Part shown: piece after piece, positions 27,068 to 38,147 of the stretch
Layout: the number at the start of each line of letters is the position of its first letter
Numbering within the stretch: the stretch's first letter is position 1
Source: Streptomyces venezuelae
GTDB taxonomy: Bacteria > Actinomycetota > Actinomycetes > Streptomycetales > Streptomycetaceae
DNA: 64,000 nt
Reading direction: 5' to 3'
Assembly: GCF_008642295.1 (NCBI RefSeq)
Contig: NZ_CP029190.1
Location: 6,927,501-6,991,500, forward strand
Notes under the pieces: generated by a model
The model's input: only the letters and a program-made list of their open reading frames with translations
Database searches by the model: none
Told to the model about the DNA's origin: nothing
Translations under genes and position numbers: made by a program

Positions 27068-27727
27068 GTGATACGCCGCCCCGCCCCCCTCGCCTCCGCT
27101 GCCGCCGCCCTCACCGCCGGGCTGCTCGTGCTGACCGCCTGCGGGACGACCAGGACCACGGCCGGCTCGGACGGTGCCGGGGGTGGCTCCGGAAGCGGTT
27201 CCGCCTCGGCCCCCGCGTCTCCGTCGGCCACGCCCGACTATGTGGCCGCGGCAAAGGCTTCCGCCGCCGCGGCGGAGCAGCGTCACAACCGGCAGTTTCC
27301 GGACATTGTGGCCCGCTGCAAGAACGCCGCCCCGAGCCCGACGGCGAGCAAGGGGACCGGAGACGGCCGCCCGTTGGACCCCGAGGCGGCCAAGTACGCA
27401 GAGAACCACGCCTTCAAGAAGAAGCGCGAGCTGAGTCCCGAGGCCCAGTGCACGGGCCGGGCGCATGCCACCCGGATCGCCGACGCCCTGACGGGGGCCG
27501 GGAAGACGGCCCCGGCCGGCGAGGCCGAGCTCCGCACCTCGCTGGAGAAGCTCGGCTATCGGGTCGCCGAGGGCGAGGTGTTCCGTTCCGGCGGCGCCCT
27601 GGGCTTCGCCTTCTTCGTCGAGGGCACCGGCGCCTGCGTCACCGGCCGGCTGGGCACCCCGTCCGGGGTCGAGGCGCACGGCCCCTATATGGAGGGCGGC
27701 TGCCAGGAACCCCGCGGGGGTCACTGA
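27068..27727 (+). CDS. Putative lipoprotein
   Basis: 219-aa precursor with a lipoprotein signal (PLASAAAALTAGLLVLTAC; lipobox LTAC, Cys near residue 23), so it should be membrane-anchored outside the cell. A Gly/Ser/Pro spacer follows, then a helical region (YVAAAKASAAAAEQRHNRQF) and two cysteine-containing segments (QCTGRAHATRIADAL and TGACVTGRLG). No enzyme motif is recognised. GTG 27068 has a GGAG ribosome-binding site; the open frame upstream passes through the palindrome and is not coding. The GNAT gene follows after 64 bp. Confidence 0.75.
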   Translation: MIRRPAPLASAAAALTAGLLVLTACGTTRTTAGSDGAGGGSGSGSASAPASPSATPDYVAAAKASAAAAEQRHNRQFPDIVARCKNAAPSPTASKGTGDGRPLDPEAAKYAENHAFKKKRELSPEAQCTGRAHATRIADALTGAGKTAPAGEAELRTSLEKLGYRVAEGEVFRSGGALGFAFFVEGTGACVTGRLGTPSGVEAHGPYMEGGCQEPRGGH

Positions 27728-27791
27728 CCGTTGACGGGATCCGGCTGCCGGCGGTCTCACGGACCGGCCGGGGTCTGGTACAACACCCGGC

Positions 27792-28661
27792 ATGACGGAA
27801 TTCGAGATCTCCGGCGCGAGCGCCGCCGACATGGCACTGATCCGGGACTGGGCCGATGAGGAGGGCTGGAACCCGGGGGACACCGACCGGTTCGCGTTCG
27901 CCGTCGCCGATCCGGAGGGGTTCCTGGTCGGGCGGCTCGACGGCGAGCCGGTGGCCTGTATCTCCGCCGTCCGCTACGGCGCCGGTTTCGGCTTCATCGG
28001 CTTCTACATCGCCCGGCCCACGTTCCGCGGCCAGGGGTACGGGATCCGGATGTGGCGGGCCGGCATGGAACGGCTGGACGGCCGGCTCGTCGGCCTCGAC
28101 GGGGTGGTCGAGCAGCAGGACAACTACCGCACGTCCGGGTTCCGTTCGGCCTGGACCAATATGCGGTACGAGGGCGTGCCGGAGGGCGCCGGCGACGAGT
28201 CCGGTGCCGACCGCGGCGCCGGTGGCGGTGTCGAGGTGGTGGATGCCGCCTCGCTGCCCTTCGCCCGACTCGCCGCGTACGACCGCCGGTTCTTCCCGGA
28301 GGCGCGCGATGCCTTCCTCGCCGCCTGGACCGGGCTGCCCGGCCGGACCGGGCTGGCGGCCCTCCGCGACGGCCGGATCGAAGGCCTCGGGGTGATCCGT
28401 CCGAGCAGCGGGGCTGCCCGGATCGGACCCCTGTACGCCGCCACGCCCGCCGTCGCGGCGGCGCTCATCCGGGGCCTGGCCGGCCGGGTGCCCGGCGGGG
28501 CCGTGGCCCTGGACGTGCCCGGTGCCAATCCGGCCGCCGAACCGCTGATGGCCGAGCTCGGCCTGGCCCCGACCTTCGAGACGGCCCGGATGTACACCGG
28601 GCCCGCACCCGAGGCGGACCTGGCCGGGCTCTACGGGGTGACCAGTCTCGAACTGGGCTGA
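27792..28661 (+). CDS. GNAT-family N-acetyltransferase with C-terminal acetyltransferase-like domain
   Basis: 289-aa protein with two GNAT-like halves. The first carries the acetyl-CoA signature region FIGFYIARPTFRGQGYGIRM (RGQGYG pyrophosphate loop). A Gly/Ala-rich hinge (DESGADRGAGGG) separates it from a second domain (EVVDAASLPFARLAAYDRRF, LAALRDGRIEGLGVIRPSSG) resembling the 'acetyltransferase 18' type domain often fused to GNATs. Substrate unknown. ATG 27792. The SSI-type gene converges on it, 13 bp between stops. Confidence 0.82.
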   Translation: MTEFEISGASAADMALIRDWADEEGWNPGDTDRFAFAVADPEGFLVGRLDGEPVACISAVRYGAGFGFIGFYIARPTFRGQGYGIRMWRAGMERLDGRLVGLDGVVEQQDNYRTSGFRSAWTNMRYEGVPEGAGDESGADRGAGGGVEVVDAASLPFARLAAYDRRFFPEARDAFLAAWTGLPGRTGLAALRDGRIEGLGVIRPSSGAARIGPLYAATPAVAAALIRGLAGRVPGGAVALDVPGANPAAEPLMAELGLAPTFETARMYTGPAPEADLAGLYGVTSLELG

Positions 28662-28674
28662 GCCGGCCGGGCCG

Positions 28675-29118
28675 TCAGAAGCCGAACAGCACGCCGCTGC
28701 CGTTCCGGAATGCGCACGGATTGGCGAAGGTGTGCTCGAAGGTGACCAGTTGGCCCTCCCAGACCCCGGCCGCGGTCACCGACATCGGGTCCCACTCCCG
28801 GGTACACGCGATCTCCTGGCCGCCTTCGGTTATCGCCGCGAACTCGCCCTCCTCCGCGCGTAATTCGGCGCAGGCGCCGGCCGGGTCCGGGTGCGTGCCG
28901 GACGGGCCGGGCATGCAGGAGAGGGTGACCGCCCGCAGCACCGTCCCGTACGCCGGGTCCTCGCCGGCGCTGAGGGAGAGCACCAGCGCGGACGGCGCGT
29001 AGAGGCTCTCGGTGCCGGCCGGTGCCGCGCCGGCCGGTCCGGCCGCGGCCAGCGCGGTGACCGCGGTGAGTGCCATGGCGGCGGACGAAAGCCCCAGACT
29101 GCGTGCGATGGATCGCAT
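28675..29118 (-). CDS. SSI-family subtilisin/trypsin inhibitor
   Basis: 147-aa precursor of a Streptomyces subtilisin-inhibitor-type protein. A Sec signal occupies residues 1-32; the mature part begins near APAGTESLYAPSALVLSLS. Four cysteines (68, 83, 105, 135) fit the two conserved disulfides. The reactive-site loop is CTREWDP, putting Arg107 at P1, so trypsin-like proteases should be the preferred target (SSI itself has Met). Codon 86 is TTA (28863-28861), implying bldA-dependent, late expression, which fits the known developmental role of these inhibitors. ATG 29118 has GGAG 9 nt upstream. Confidence 0.93.
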   Translation of the reverse strand: MRSIARSLGLSSAAMALTAVTALAAAGPAGAAPAGTESLYAPSALVLSLSAGEDPAYGTVLRAVTLSCMPGPSGTHPDPAGACAELRAEEGEFAAITEGGQEIACTREWDPMSVTAAGVWEGQLVTFEHTFANPCAFRNGSGVLFGF

Positions 29119-29335
29119 TGCGAACACTCCTCGGTTGGTTGTGCCGGATAACGGACAGGAGTCTTGCTCACGTTCGCCGTGCACGCCTACCGGTGGCGCC
29201 AATTCCGGTCACCCGATGTGATCGCATGTGTGCAGAGTGCGGCGGTGCGGGTGCCGTCCACCTGCGGCGCAGCAGCCCGCGGATTCGGCCGAACCCCACC
29301 GGAAACCCACCCCGGGGCGGCCCGGGGCCCGCGGC

Positions 29336-29797
29336 TCAGAGGACCGGGCTGGTCCGCGGTATGGACAGGTCCAGCAGCCGGGTCCGGGTCTGGTGCAGCC
29401 GGTGGGCGAGCACCCGGCCGACCCAGTGCCCGAGGGCGGAGCCGAAGGCGGGGTCGGCGTCCATCTGCATGCGTACGGTCGCCCCGTCGAACTCGTACGC
29501 CCGGACCGGGGTCATCGCCTCCGCGCCGAGCTGCCAGACGTACGGCGGGAACAGCCAGGACCAGCCGACCAGCTCACCCGGTCCGAGGCTCTCGATGGCG
29601 GCCGGACGGCGGCCCGGAACCGGCAGCTCCAGGGTGACCGTGCCCGACCGCACGATCCAGAAGGATTCGGCCGGGGCCCCTTCGTCGAAGATCCGGGCGC
29701 CTTCGGGAAAGTTCACCTCGCGGGCGAGGTTCATCAGCCGGTGGCGGTGCTCGGCCGACAGGACGGCGGCGATGCGGGTGGGGGAAGGTGTGCTCAC
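29336..29797 (-). CDS. Single-domain cyclic-nucleotide-binding (Crp-like) protein without HTH
   Basis: 153-aa protein consisting of a cNMP-binding beta-roll: VNFPEGARIFDEGAPAESFW, IVRSGTVTLELPV, SLGPGELVGWSWLFPPYVWQ, then a helix FGSALGHWVGRVLAHRLHQT. The usual phosphate-cassette Arg is not at the expected place in the GELVGW segment, so ligand may differ from cAMP. No DNA-binding domain follows. GTG 29797 is preceded by GGAGG. It is divergent from the large secreted-protein gene with a long palindrome between them. Confidence 0.82.
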   Translation of the reverse strand: MSTPSPTRIAAVLSAEHRHRLMNLAREVNFPEGARIFDEGAPAESFWIVRSGTVTLELPVPGRRPAAIESLGPGELVGWSWLFPPYVWQLGAEAMTPVRAYEFDGATVRMQMDADPAFGSALGHWVGRVLAHRLHQTRTRLLDLSIPRTSPVL

Positions 29798-29898
29798 GAC
29801 GGCCTCCGATCAGGGCCCCCCGTTCCTCCAGTGTCCGCTGCCGGCCGGAAGAAACACGAATCGGCCAAGTCGGGTGCCGGCCGGGGCCGGTAGCCCTA

Positions 29899-29933
29899 TT
29901 GTGCGCCCGTACGGATGCCGTACGGGCGCACAA
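29899..29933. repeat. 35-bp perfect palindrome with ATG centre
   Basis: TTGTGCGCCCGTACGG (29899-29914) and CCGTACGGGCGCACAA (29918-29933) are perfect 16-bp inverted repeats separated by 3 bp, 37 bp before the start of the secreted multidomain protein and 101 bp before the divergent cNMP-binding gene. It could be an operator or a 5' leader hairpin; its position between divergent genes argues against a simple terminator. Confidence 0.65.
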
Positions 29934-29970
29934 CCGGACGTACGGTCGATCGCATCGCACTGGGGGGTTC

Positions 29971-32709
29971 ATGCGTCGTAGATCCAGGTGGCTGACAACC
30001 GCCCTCGCCCTGTCCGTGACCGCAGCCGGTGCAGGCCTCGGGCCGGGCCTCGTACCGGAGGCGGCGGCCATCACGCCGCCCGTGGCCTTCACCGCCGACC
30101 CGCTTCCCACCTGGCAGCCCAACGGGGTCGTATGGGCCCTCGCCGAGGCCGGCGGGACGGTGTTCGCCGGCGGTACCTTCTCCGCCGTACGCCCGCCCGA
30201 CGGGGCCGGCGGGGCCGCGCAGCAGGCCCTGAACTTCACCGCCCTCGATGCGGGGACCGGTGCGCCCACGGCCTGCAAGCTGTCCTTCACCATCGGCAGC
30301 GGCACGGCCACGGTGCGTGCGCTCGCCCTCTCGCCCGACCAGAAGACCCTGTACGCGGGCGGGTACTTCGGCGCCGTCAACGGCACCCCGGTCAGCAGTC
30401 TGGCCGCCATAGACGTGGCCACCTGCACCCCCAAGGCCTCGTTCCGGCCGGCCTTCGCCGCCACCGTCCGTGCCCTCGCCGTCACCGGCGACACCGTCTA
30501 CGCGGGCGGCGACTTCCTCACGGTCGCCGGGCAGCCGCGGCACCGGTTCGCCGCCGTCGCGACCGCCGACGGGGCCCTGCGCCCCTTCACCGCCAACGCC
30601 GACGAACCCGGCCGGGCCGTCGAGGTCACCCCGGACGGAAGCAAGGTCCTGCTCGGCGGGGACTTCTTCACCGTCAACGGCACGAACACGCATGCGCTCG
30701 CCGTGGTCGACGCCACCAGCGGATCGCTCACCAAGACCTATCCCGGATTCATCGAGACCAACTCGGTGGTCAAGGACATCGCCACCGATGCCACCGGCTT
30801 CTACACCGCCAACGAGGGCACCGGCGGCGGGGTCTTCGACGGCCGGATCGCCCTCAACCTGGCCGATTTCAACCAGCGCTGGCGGGACACCTGCCTCGGC
30901 GCCACCCAGGCCGTGCTCCCGCACCGGACCGTGCTCTACAGCGCCTCGCACGCGCACGACTGCTCCAGCGTCGGCGAGTTCCCCGACGGGCGCCGCTACC
31001 ACCTGCTGGCCCAGCCCACCACCGGCGTCGGCAAACTGGGCTGGGCTCCGGACACCAACGACGGCATCGGTGAGGGCATCGGCCCGCGGGTGATGTCGGT
31101 CGGCTCCAAGGGCGGAGTCGAGTACCTGTGGGTGGGCGGCGAGTTCACCACGGTCAACGGTGCGGCCCAGCAGAGTCTCACCCGGTTCGCGTCCACCGGT
31201 GACACCGGCGCACCCACCACGCCGGTGGCGAGCGCGGTCAGCTTCCGGCCCGGCCAGGTGCAGGTCCGCTGGCGCACCAGCCTCGACCTCGACGACAGCA
31301 GGCTGACCTACCGCATCTTCCGGAACGGCGCCGCCACCCCGGTCGGCACCGTCACCGCCGACTCGCTGTTCTTCCTCCGCCCGCAGGCCTCCTGGACCGA
31401 CACCACGGTCGCGGCCGGCCAGACGTACACCTACCGGGTGACGGCCACCGACGCGGCGGGCAACACCAGCGCCCTGTCCGGTACCGCCGCGGTGACCGTC
31501 CCGACCGTGCCGGAGGCCTACCCGGACCGGGTCCGCTCGGACGGCGCCGGGCTGTACTGGCGCTGGGACGAATCCGCCCTGCCGTACGTCGCCGACTCCT
31601 CCGACGGCGGCAACACCAGCGGCGTCCACCACAACGCCCCGGCGCTGCGGCAGACGCCCGCGGCCGTGACCGGGGCGAGCACCGCCATCGGGTTCAACGG
31701 CACCGATGCGAAGGTGTACAGCGACCGGCGGACCCAGGTGGGCGGCAGCTACACCCTGGAGACCTGGGTGAAGACCGGCACCACCCGGGGCGGCAAACTG
31801 CTCGGCTTCGGCAACAACCAGGACCGCGGCAGCAGCCAGTACGACAAGCACCTGTACATGACCAACGACGGCCGGATCGTGTTCGGCGTCTACACCGGAG
31901 CCACCCGGACCATCACCACCGGCGGCACCGCCCGCTACAACGACAACACCTGGCACCACGTGGTCGCCACCCAGGGCCCCGGCGGGATGGCGCTGTACGT
32001 GGACGGCGTGCAGAAGGGCACCCTCAACGTCACCACCCACGAGAACTTTGCGGGCTACTGGCGGGTGGGCGGGGACAGCCTGGGCGGCTGGCCGGAGCGC
32101 CCGGCCAGTGAGTTCTTCGCCGGACAGCTCGACGAGACGGCCGTCTACCCGACCGTGCTCACCCCCGCCCAGGTGCAGCAGCACCACGCCCTGGCCACGG
32201 CCCCGGCCCCCTCGGTGGTCCAGGTCACCGCGGCCGAGGACACCTACGCCAATGCGGGCGCCCCGGGCACCAACTACGGCAGCTCCGGCTCGCTCGCCGT
32301 CCGCGGTACCCCGCTCTACTCCTCCTACCTGCGGTTCAACCTGCCGGCAGCGCCGGCCGGAACCGTGCTCACGTCGGCCACGCTCAGCGTGAAGACCAGC
32401 ACCATGGCGGGCGCCGGCACCGCCGACACCGTCTCCGTGGTCCCGGTCACCGGGGCCTGGAGCGAATCGGGCACCACATACGCCAACCGACCCGCGACCG
32501 GGGCCCCGGCCCTGGGCCACTTCGCCGGCATCCCGGACGGTTCGGCGGTGCACACCACCGGACTGGACACCGCGGCCGTGTCCGCCGCCCTGGGCGGCAG
32601 CTACAACCTCGCGCTGACCGGCTCGGGGGCGGACGCGCTCTGGCTGTGGTCCTCGGAGGCCGCGGCCGGTGAAGGCACCCCGCGGCTGACCCTCACCTTC
32701 GGCCCGTAG
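29971..32709 (+). CDS. Large secreted protein: beta-propeller, Fn3, LamG and C-terminal DNRLRE-like domains
   Basis: 912-aa exported protein. Residues 1-35 are a Sec signal (WLTTALALSVTAAGAGLGPG). Residues ~45-400 contain repeats of the type VYAGGDFLTVAGQPRHRFAA / VLLGGDFFTVNGTNTHALAV / LWVGGEFTTVNGAAQQSLTR, a delta-60/kelch-like propeller. A fibronectin type III domain (~410-515) follows, then a LamG-like lectin domain (~520-745, with TWHHVVATQGPGGMALYVDG). The C terminus (~755-912) matches the DNRLRE/CBM96 type (DTYANAGAPGTNYGSSGSLA, YLRFNLPA). No catalytic site is apparent; it probably binds extracellular polysaccharide. ATG 29971 has GGGGGG upstream. Confidence 0.82.
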   Translation: MRRRSRWLTTALALSVTAAGAGLGPGLVPEAAAITPPVAFTADPLPTWQPNGVVWALAEAGGTVFAGGTFSAVRPPDGAGGAAQQALNFTALDAGTGAPTACKLSFTIGSGTATVRALALSPDQKTLYAGGYFGAVNGTPVSSLAAIDVATCTPKASFRPAFAATVRALAVTGDTVYAGGDFLTVAGQPRHRFAAVATADGALRPFTANADEPGRAVEVTPDGSKVLLGGDFFTVNGTNTHALAVVDATSGSLTKTYPGFIETNSVVKDIATDATGFYTANEGTGGGVFDGRIALNLADFNQRWRDTCLGATQAVLPHRTVLYSASHAHDCSSVGEFPDGRRYHLLAQPTTGVGKLGWAPDTNDGIGEGIGPRVMSVGSKGGVEYLWVGGEFTTVNGAAQQSLTRFASTGDTGAPTTPVASAVSFRPGQVQVRWRTSLDLDDSRLTYRIFRNGAATPVGTVTADSLFFLRPQASWTDTTVAAGQTYTYRVTATDAAGNTSALSGTAAVTVPTVPEAYPDRVRSDGAGLYWRWDESALPYVADSSDGGNTSGVHHNAPALRQTPAAVTGASTAIGFNGTDAKVYSDRRTQVGGSYTLETWVKTGTTRGGKLLGFGNNQDRGSSQYDKHLYMTNDGRIVFGVYTGATRTITTGGTARYNDNTWHHVVATQGPGGMALYVDGVQKGTLNVTTHENFAGYWRVGGDSLGGWPERPASEFFAGQLDETAVYPTVLTPAQVQQHHALATAPAPSVVQVTAAEDTYANAGAPGTNYGSSGSLAVRGTPLYSSYLRFNLPAAPAGTVLTSATLSVKTSTMAGAGTADTVSVVPVTGAWSESGTTYANRPATGAPALGHFAGIPDGSAVHTTGLDTAAVSAALGGSYNLALTGSGADALWLWSSEAAAGEGTPRLTLTFGP

Positions 32710-33010
32710 CGTCCGGAGCGTGGTCGACGTGCGCCAGGATCTGGCGGAGGAGTGCCGCCACATGCGCGTCGTGGAGCTCGTAGACCACGCTCCGGCCGGC
32801 CCGCCGGCCGGTGACCAGCCCGAGGTGGCGCAACAGCCGGAGGTGGTTGGAGACGGCCGGCTGGCTCAGGGAGAGGTCGGCGGCCAGGTCGCCGACCGGG
32901 CAGGGGGAGAGCAGCAGGCGGGCCAGGATGCGCACGCGGGCGGGGGAGGCCAGGCCCTGCATGACCTCCGCGACGGTCTCGGCGTCCGCCTCCGAGAGCA
33001 TGGGTTCCAT
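32693..33010 (-). CDS. ArsR/SmtB-family transcriptional repressor
   Basis: 105-aa winged-helix repressor: VAEVMQGLASPARVRILARL, then CPVGDLAADLSLSQPAVSNH, LRLLRHLGLVTGRRAGRSVV and YELHDAHVAALLRQILAHVD. The C-terminal helix with spaced His/Asp (YELHDAHV, then AHVDHAPD) resembles the alpha-5 metal site of SmtB/NmtR-type sensors for Zn, Ni or Co. ATG 33010 is used; ATG 33001 and 33058 are alternatives. It is divergent from a P1B-4 metal ATPase over an AT-rich operator-like stretch and very likely represses it. The stop overlaps the upstream secreted-protein gene by 17 bp. Confidence 0.9.
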   Translation of the reverse strand: MEPMLSEADAETVAEVMQGLASPARVRILARLLLSPCPVGDLAADLSLSQPAVSNHLRLLRHLGLVTGRRAGRSVVYELHDAHVAALLRQILAHVDHAPDATGRR

Positions 33011-33054
33011 GGTCGGCAGCCTAGGGCAACGATCGGCGTCGGACGTTCGGGCAT

Positions 33055-33080
33055 TCATATATGCAGAAGTCTTGATATAT
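33055..33080. promoter_or_regulatory. AT-rich ArsR-type operator candidate
   Basis: TCATATATGC then TTGATATATTGA form an imperfect AT-rich inverted repeat just before the ATPase ATG (33088) in an otherwise GC-rich region. ArsR/SmtB repressors typically bind such AT-rich dyads that overlap the promoter of the transporter gene. Confidence 0.55.
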
Positions 33081-33087
33081 TGATGTC

Positions 33088-35213
<2,126 letters not shown>

Positions 35214-35229
<16 letters not shown>

Positions 35230-36608
35230 CCGGCCATGTCCTCCATCGTCCGGGTCAGCGTCCCGACGAGCGCCGCCTTGGTACGCCGCGCCTGCGGGGT
35301 GTCCACATGGACCGAGTTCAGGTAGACCCCCTCGTCGGTGCGGTACAGCCAGAGGAACATGCCGTTCGTCGAGGGGATCGAGGTGTACCAGCGGGACTGC
35401 CACTCGGCGTGCCGCGCTGCGCCGGGCGCGTCCCTGGAGTCCATGTACGAGAAGAAGTTGACCGCGTGCGGCCAGGGGCGGGCGGCGAGCTCCGGGGCGA
35501 GCAGCCGCAGCACGACGACGAAGGGGACCCGACCGCCCCTGATCATCCGGGTCGACGCGTCCCGGGCGGCGGCCACGGTCTGCGCGAAGTCCGCGCCCTC
35601 CGGCACCGGGACCTCGACCGGGAGCAGGTTGACGAACCATCCCGTGCTGTGCGCGTGGCGGCTGCGGCCCCGGGTGCCGACCGGTACCAGGGCGCGGTGG
35701 ACCTCGGGGCCGCCCTCCTTCCGGAGACTGACGCCGACGGCGGCCAGGGCACCGGCGGACACGCCCACGCCGGCCGCCCGGCAACGGTCCTCCAGGGCCG
35801 CCGCGCCGGAGCGGTCCAGCAGCAGCTCGGTCGTGTTGACGGCGGGGCGGGCGGCGCCGGGCTCGATCCCGAGGTCCAGCGGGAACCTCGGGAACAGGCC
35901 GCCGTTGCGGGCCATGAACCCCTTCCAGTGGTCCAGCCCGGGATCGTCGGGTCCGGTCGCCGCAGCCCGGCGGCGCTCCTCGCGGCTGTGGTCGAGGAAG
36001 CCGCCCGCCGCGGGCAGATCCGGTTCCCGGCCGCACGAGAAGGCCGCGTAGGCGGTGGCGATGTCATGGAGGACGATCATCATCGAGGCGCCGTCGGTCA
36101 CCAGGTGGTCGCAGGCGAAGTGGACCGTGGTCGACTCCGCGCGGATCATCGCGCCCATCACGAACCAGGGCCCGCGGCGGGTGTCGGTGGCCCGCAGGAA
36201 CCGCTCCACATGGGTGCGGGCCTCGGCGGGCGAGACCACCGGCCCCCGGTCGACCGCTTCCAGTTTGACGTCCTCCGGCGCGGCGACCTCGACGGTGAGA
36301 CCGCCGGACGAGGCGCGGAACACACAGCGCAGCGCCTCGTGGCGGCGGACGCAGTGGAGCAGCGCGGCCTCGAGCGCCGGACGGTCGAGCCGGCCGCGGA
36401 TCTCGAAGGTTCCGGCGAAGCAGTCGGTGCGCGGGCGCGGGCCCACCACCGGGTCCTCGCACCCGCCGAAGTGGTACTCCTGGTTGAACGACGGCAGGGC
36501 GCCTGCGCGGTACGGATCGGGACCGGCGGAGCCGGTTGCCGTGTGCACCCGCCATGCGACGGCGTGCCCGGGTGCGATGACCAGCTCGGAGCTGGGCTGT
36601 TGAAGCAC
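35214..36608 (-). CDS. Stand-alone condensation-domain protein (second gene of the pair)
   Basis: 464-aa protein of the condensation/acyltransferase superfamily (NRPS C domains, PapA). The active-site motif is ACDHLVTDGAS, matching HHxxxDG with the first His replaced by Asp. Further C-domain-like segments are CVRRHEALRCVF, VPVGTRGRSRHAHSTGWFVN and DTPQARRTKAALVGTLTR. GTG 36608 starts 37 bp after the stop of its paralogue (36646-38046), so the two form an operon. No carrier protein or adenylation gene is in the window; acyl donor and acceptor are unknown. The stop overlaps the convergent ATPase gene by 16 bp. Confidence 0.8.
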
Positions 36609-36645
36609 CGGTCGGTGCCCCCTTCGATCTTCGATGGGTGGTCCG

Positions 36646-38046
36646 TCAGAACCGGCCGGTCCGGGCGATGTTGTCGAGGGTCTGCACGAGGGTCCCGGTG
36701 AGGGCCGCCTTGGCCCGGCGGGCCTGGGGGGTGTCCACGAAGATGGAGTTCAGGTGGAGACCGGTGTGGTTGCGGTGGAACCAGAGGAACATGCCGTTGC
36801 TGTGCGTGGTGGAGACGTACTTGTGCGCCTTCCACGCGAGGTGGCTGTGCGCCCCCGGCGTCCTCCTGAAGTCCAGGTAGGAGAAGAAGCTGACGGCGAA
36901 CGGCCAGATCCGCGGCCCGGTCTGATCGGCTGTCAGCAGATCGAAGGCGCGGACGAACGGAACGCCGGCATACGGCCGCATCGTGTCCATCGCCTCCTGG
37001 GCGCCCGCCATGACGCCGGCGAAGTCGGAATCGTCGGCCACCGGGAACTCGACGGGCAGCGTGTTCACGAACCAGCCCATGCCGTGTTCGTACGGGCCCC
37101 GGCCGCGGGTGCTGACCGGTACGAGGGCCCGGTGGACATCCGGCCCGCCTTCCCGCTTGAGGCTGACACCGAGCGCGGCCAGCACCCCGGTGGACGTCCT
37201 GGCGCCCACCGAGCGGCAGCGGGCCTCCATCGCCTCGAGGCGGCCGGCGGGCAGCAGCGTGTCCGCCTCGTTGACGGCGCGGTACGGCACTCCCGGCTCG
37301 ATCCCCAGGTCCAGGGGGAGCGACGGGAAGACCTGTCCGCCGTTGCGGGCGACGAACCGCTTCCAGTGGTCCAGCAGTGCATCCTCGGGGCCCATGGCCT
37401 CGCCGCGGCGCCGCTCGGCGGCACCGTGGGCGAGGAAGCCGCCCGCCTCGGGGAGGACCGGCTCCCGGCCCTGGGCGTACGCCGCGTAGGCCGTGGCGAT
37501 GTCATGGATGGCGACGGGGGTGGAAACCCCGTCGCTCAGCAGGTGGTCACAGGCGAAGTAGACCGAGGCGGACCCCTCACGGATCATCGCGCCCATGACG
37601 ATCCAGGGCCCCCGCAGAGTGTCGGTGCCCCGGAGGAACTGCTGTACGTAGGCCCGGGCTTCGGCCGCGGAGCCGATCCGCCCCACGTCGACGCGTTCGA
37701 GCTTCACGTCCTGCGGCGGCACGACCTCCACCGCGGGCCCGTCGGCGGCCTCCCGGAACACACACCGCAACACCTCGTGCCGCCGCACCAGATGGAGCAG
37801 GGCGGCTTCGAGTGCCGCACGGTCCAGGCTTCCGGGGATCTCGAAGGAGCCGCCGATGTACGAGGCGTAGCCGACGTCCGCCGCGCGCAGCGCCTGGGCG
37901 ACGGAGAAGTGGTCCTGCTGGTTGTAGGAGGCGAGGGCGGCCGGATCGGACTCCTCGGGGTGCCCGGCGGTTCCGGCGGCGGACACCGTCCATTCCACGG
38001 CGTATCCGGGTGCCATCTCCATGTCCTCGACGGGCAGCTGCAGCAC
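36646..38046 (-). CDS. Stand-alone condensation-domain protein (first gene of the pair)
   Basis: 466-aa paralogue of the adjacent downstream protein, colinear along its whole length (MLQLPVEDMEMAPGYAVEW against MLQQPSSELVIAPGHAVAW; both end near DTPQARR-KAAL-GTL). The catalytic motif is ACDHLLSDGVS, again with Asp at the first His position. GTG 38046 has an AGGAAGG ribosome-binding site. The two copies have diverged substantially, so this is an old tandem duplication and they may form a heterodimer or act on different partners. Confidence 0.8.
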   Translation of the reverse strand: MLQLPVEDMEMAPGYAVEWTVSAAGTAGHPEESDPAALASYNQQDHFSVAQALRAADVGYASYIGGSFEIPGSLDRAALEAALLHLVRRHEVLRCVFREAADGPAVEVVPPQDVKLERVDVGRIGSAAEARAYVQQFLRGTDTLRGPWIVMGAMIREGSASVYFACDHLLSDGVSTPVAIHDIATAYAAYAQGREPVLPEAGGFLAHGAAERRRGEAMGPEDALLDHWKRFVARNGGQVFPSLPLDLGIEPGVPYRAVNEADTLLPAGRLEAMEARCRSVGARTSTGVLAALGVSLKREGGPDVHRALVPVSTRGRGPYEHGMGWFVNTLPVEFPVADDSDFAGVMAGAQEAMDTMRPYAGVPFVRAFDLLTADQTGPRIWPFAVSFFSYLDFRRTPGAHSHLAWKAHKYVSTTHSNGMFLWFHRNHTGLHLNSIFVDTPQARRAKAALTGTLVQTLDNIARTGRF

Positions 38047-38147
38047 GGGGAGCCTTCCTGATCGGTCGTCACATCGCTCCGCCCCTGGGTTCGCCGCCCC
38101 GGGTCATATACCCGTAACGAGCCGGACACCGGGCGGTGACGGCCGGA

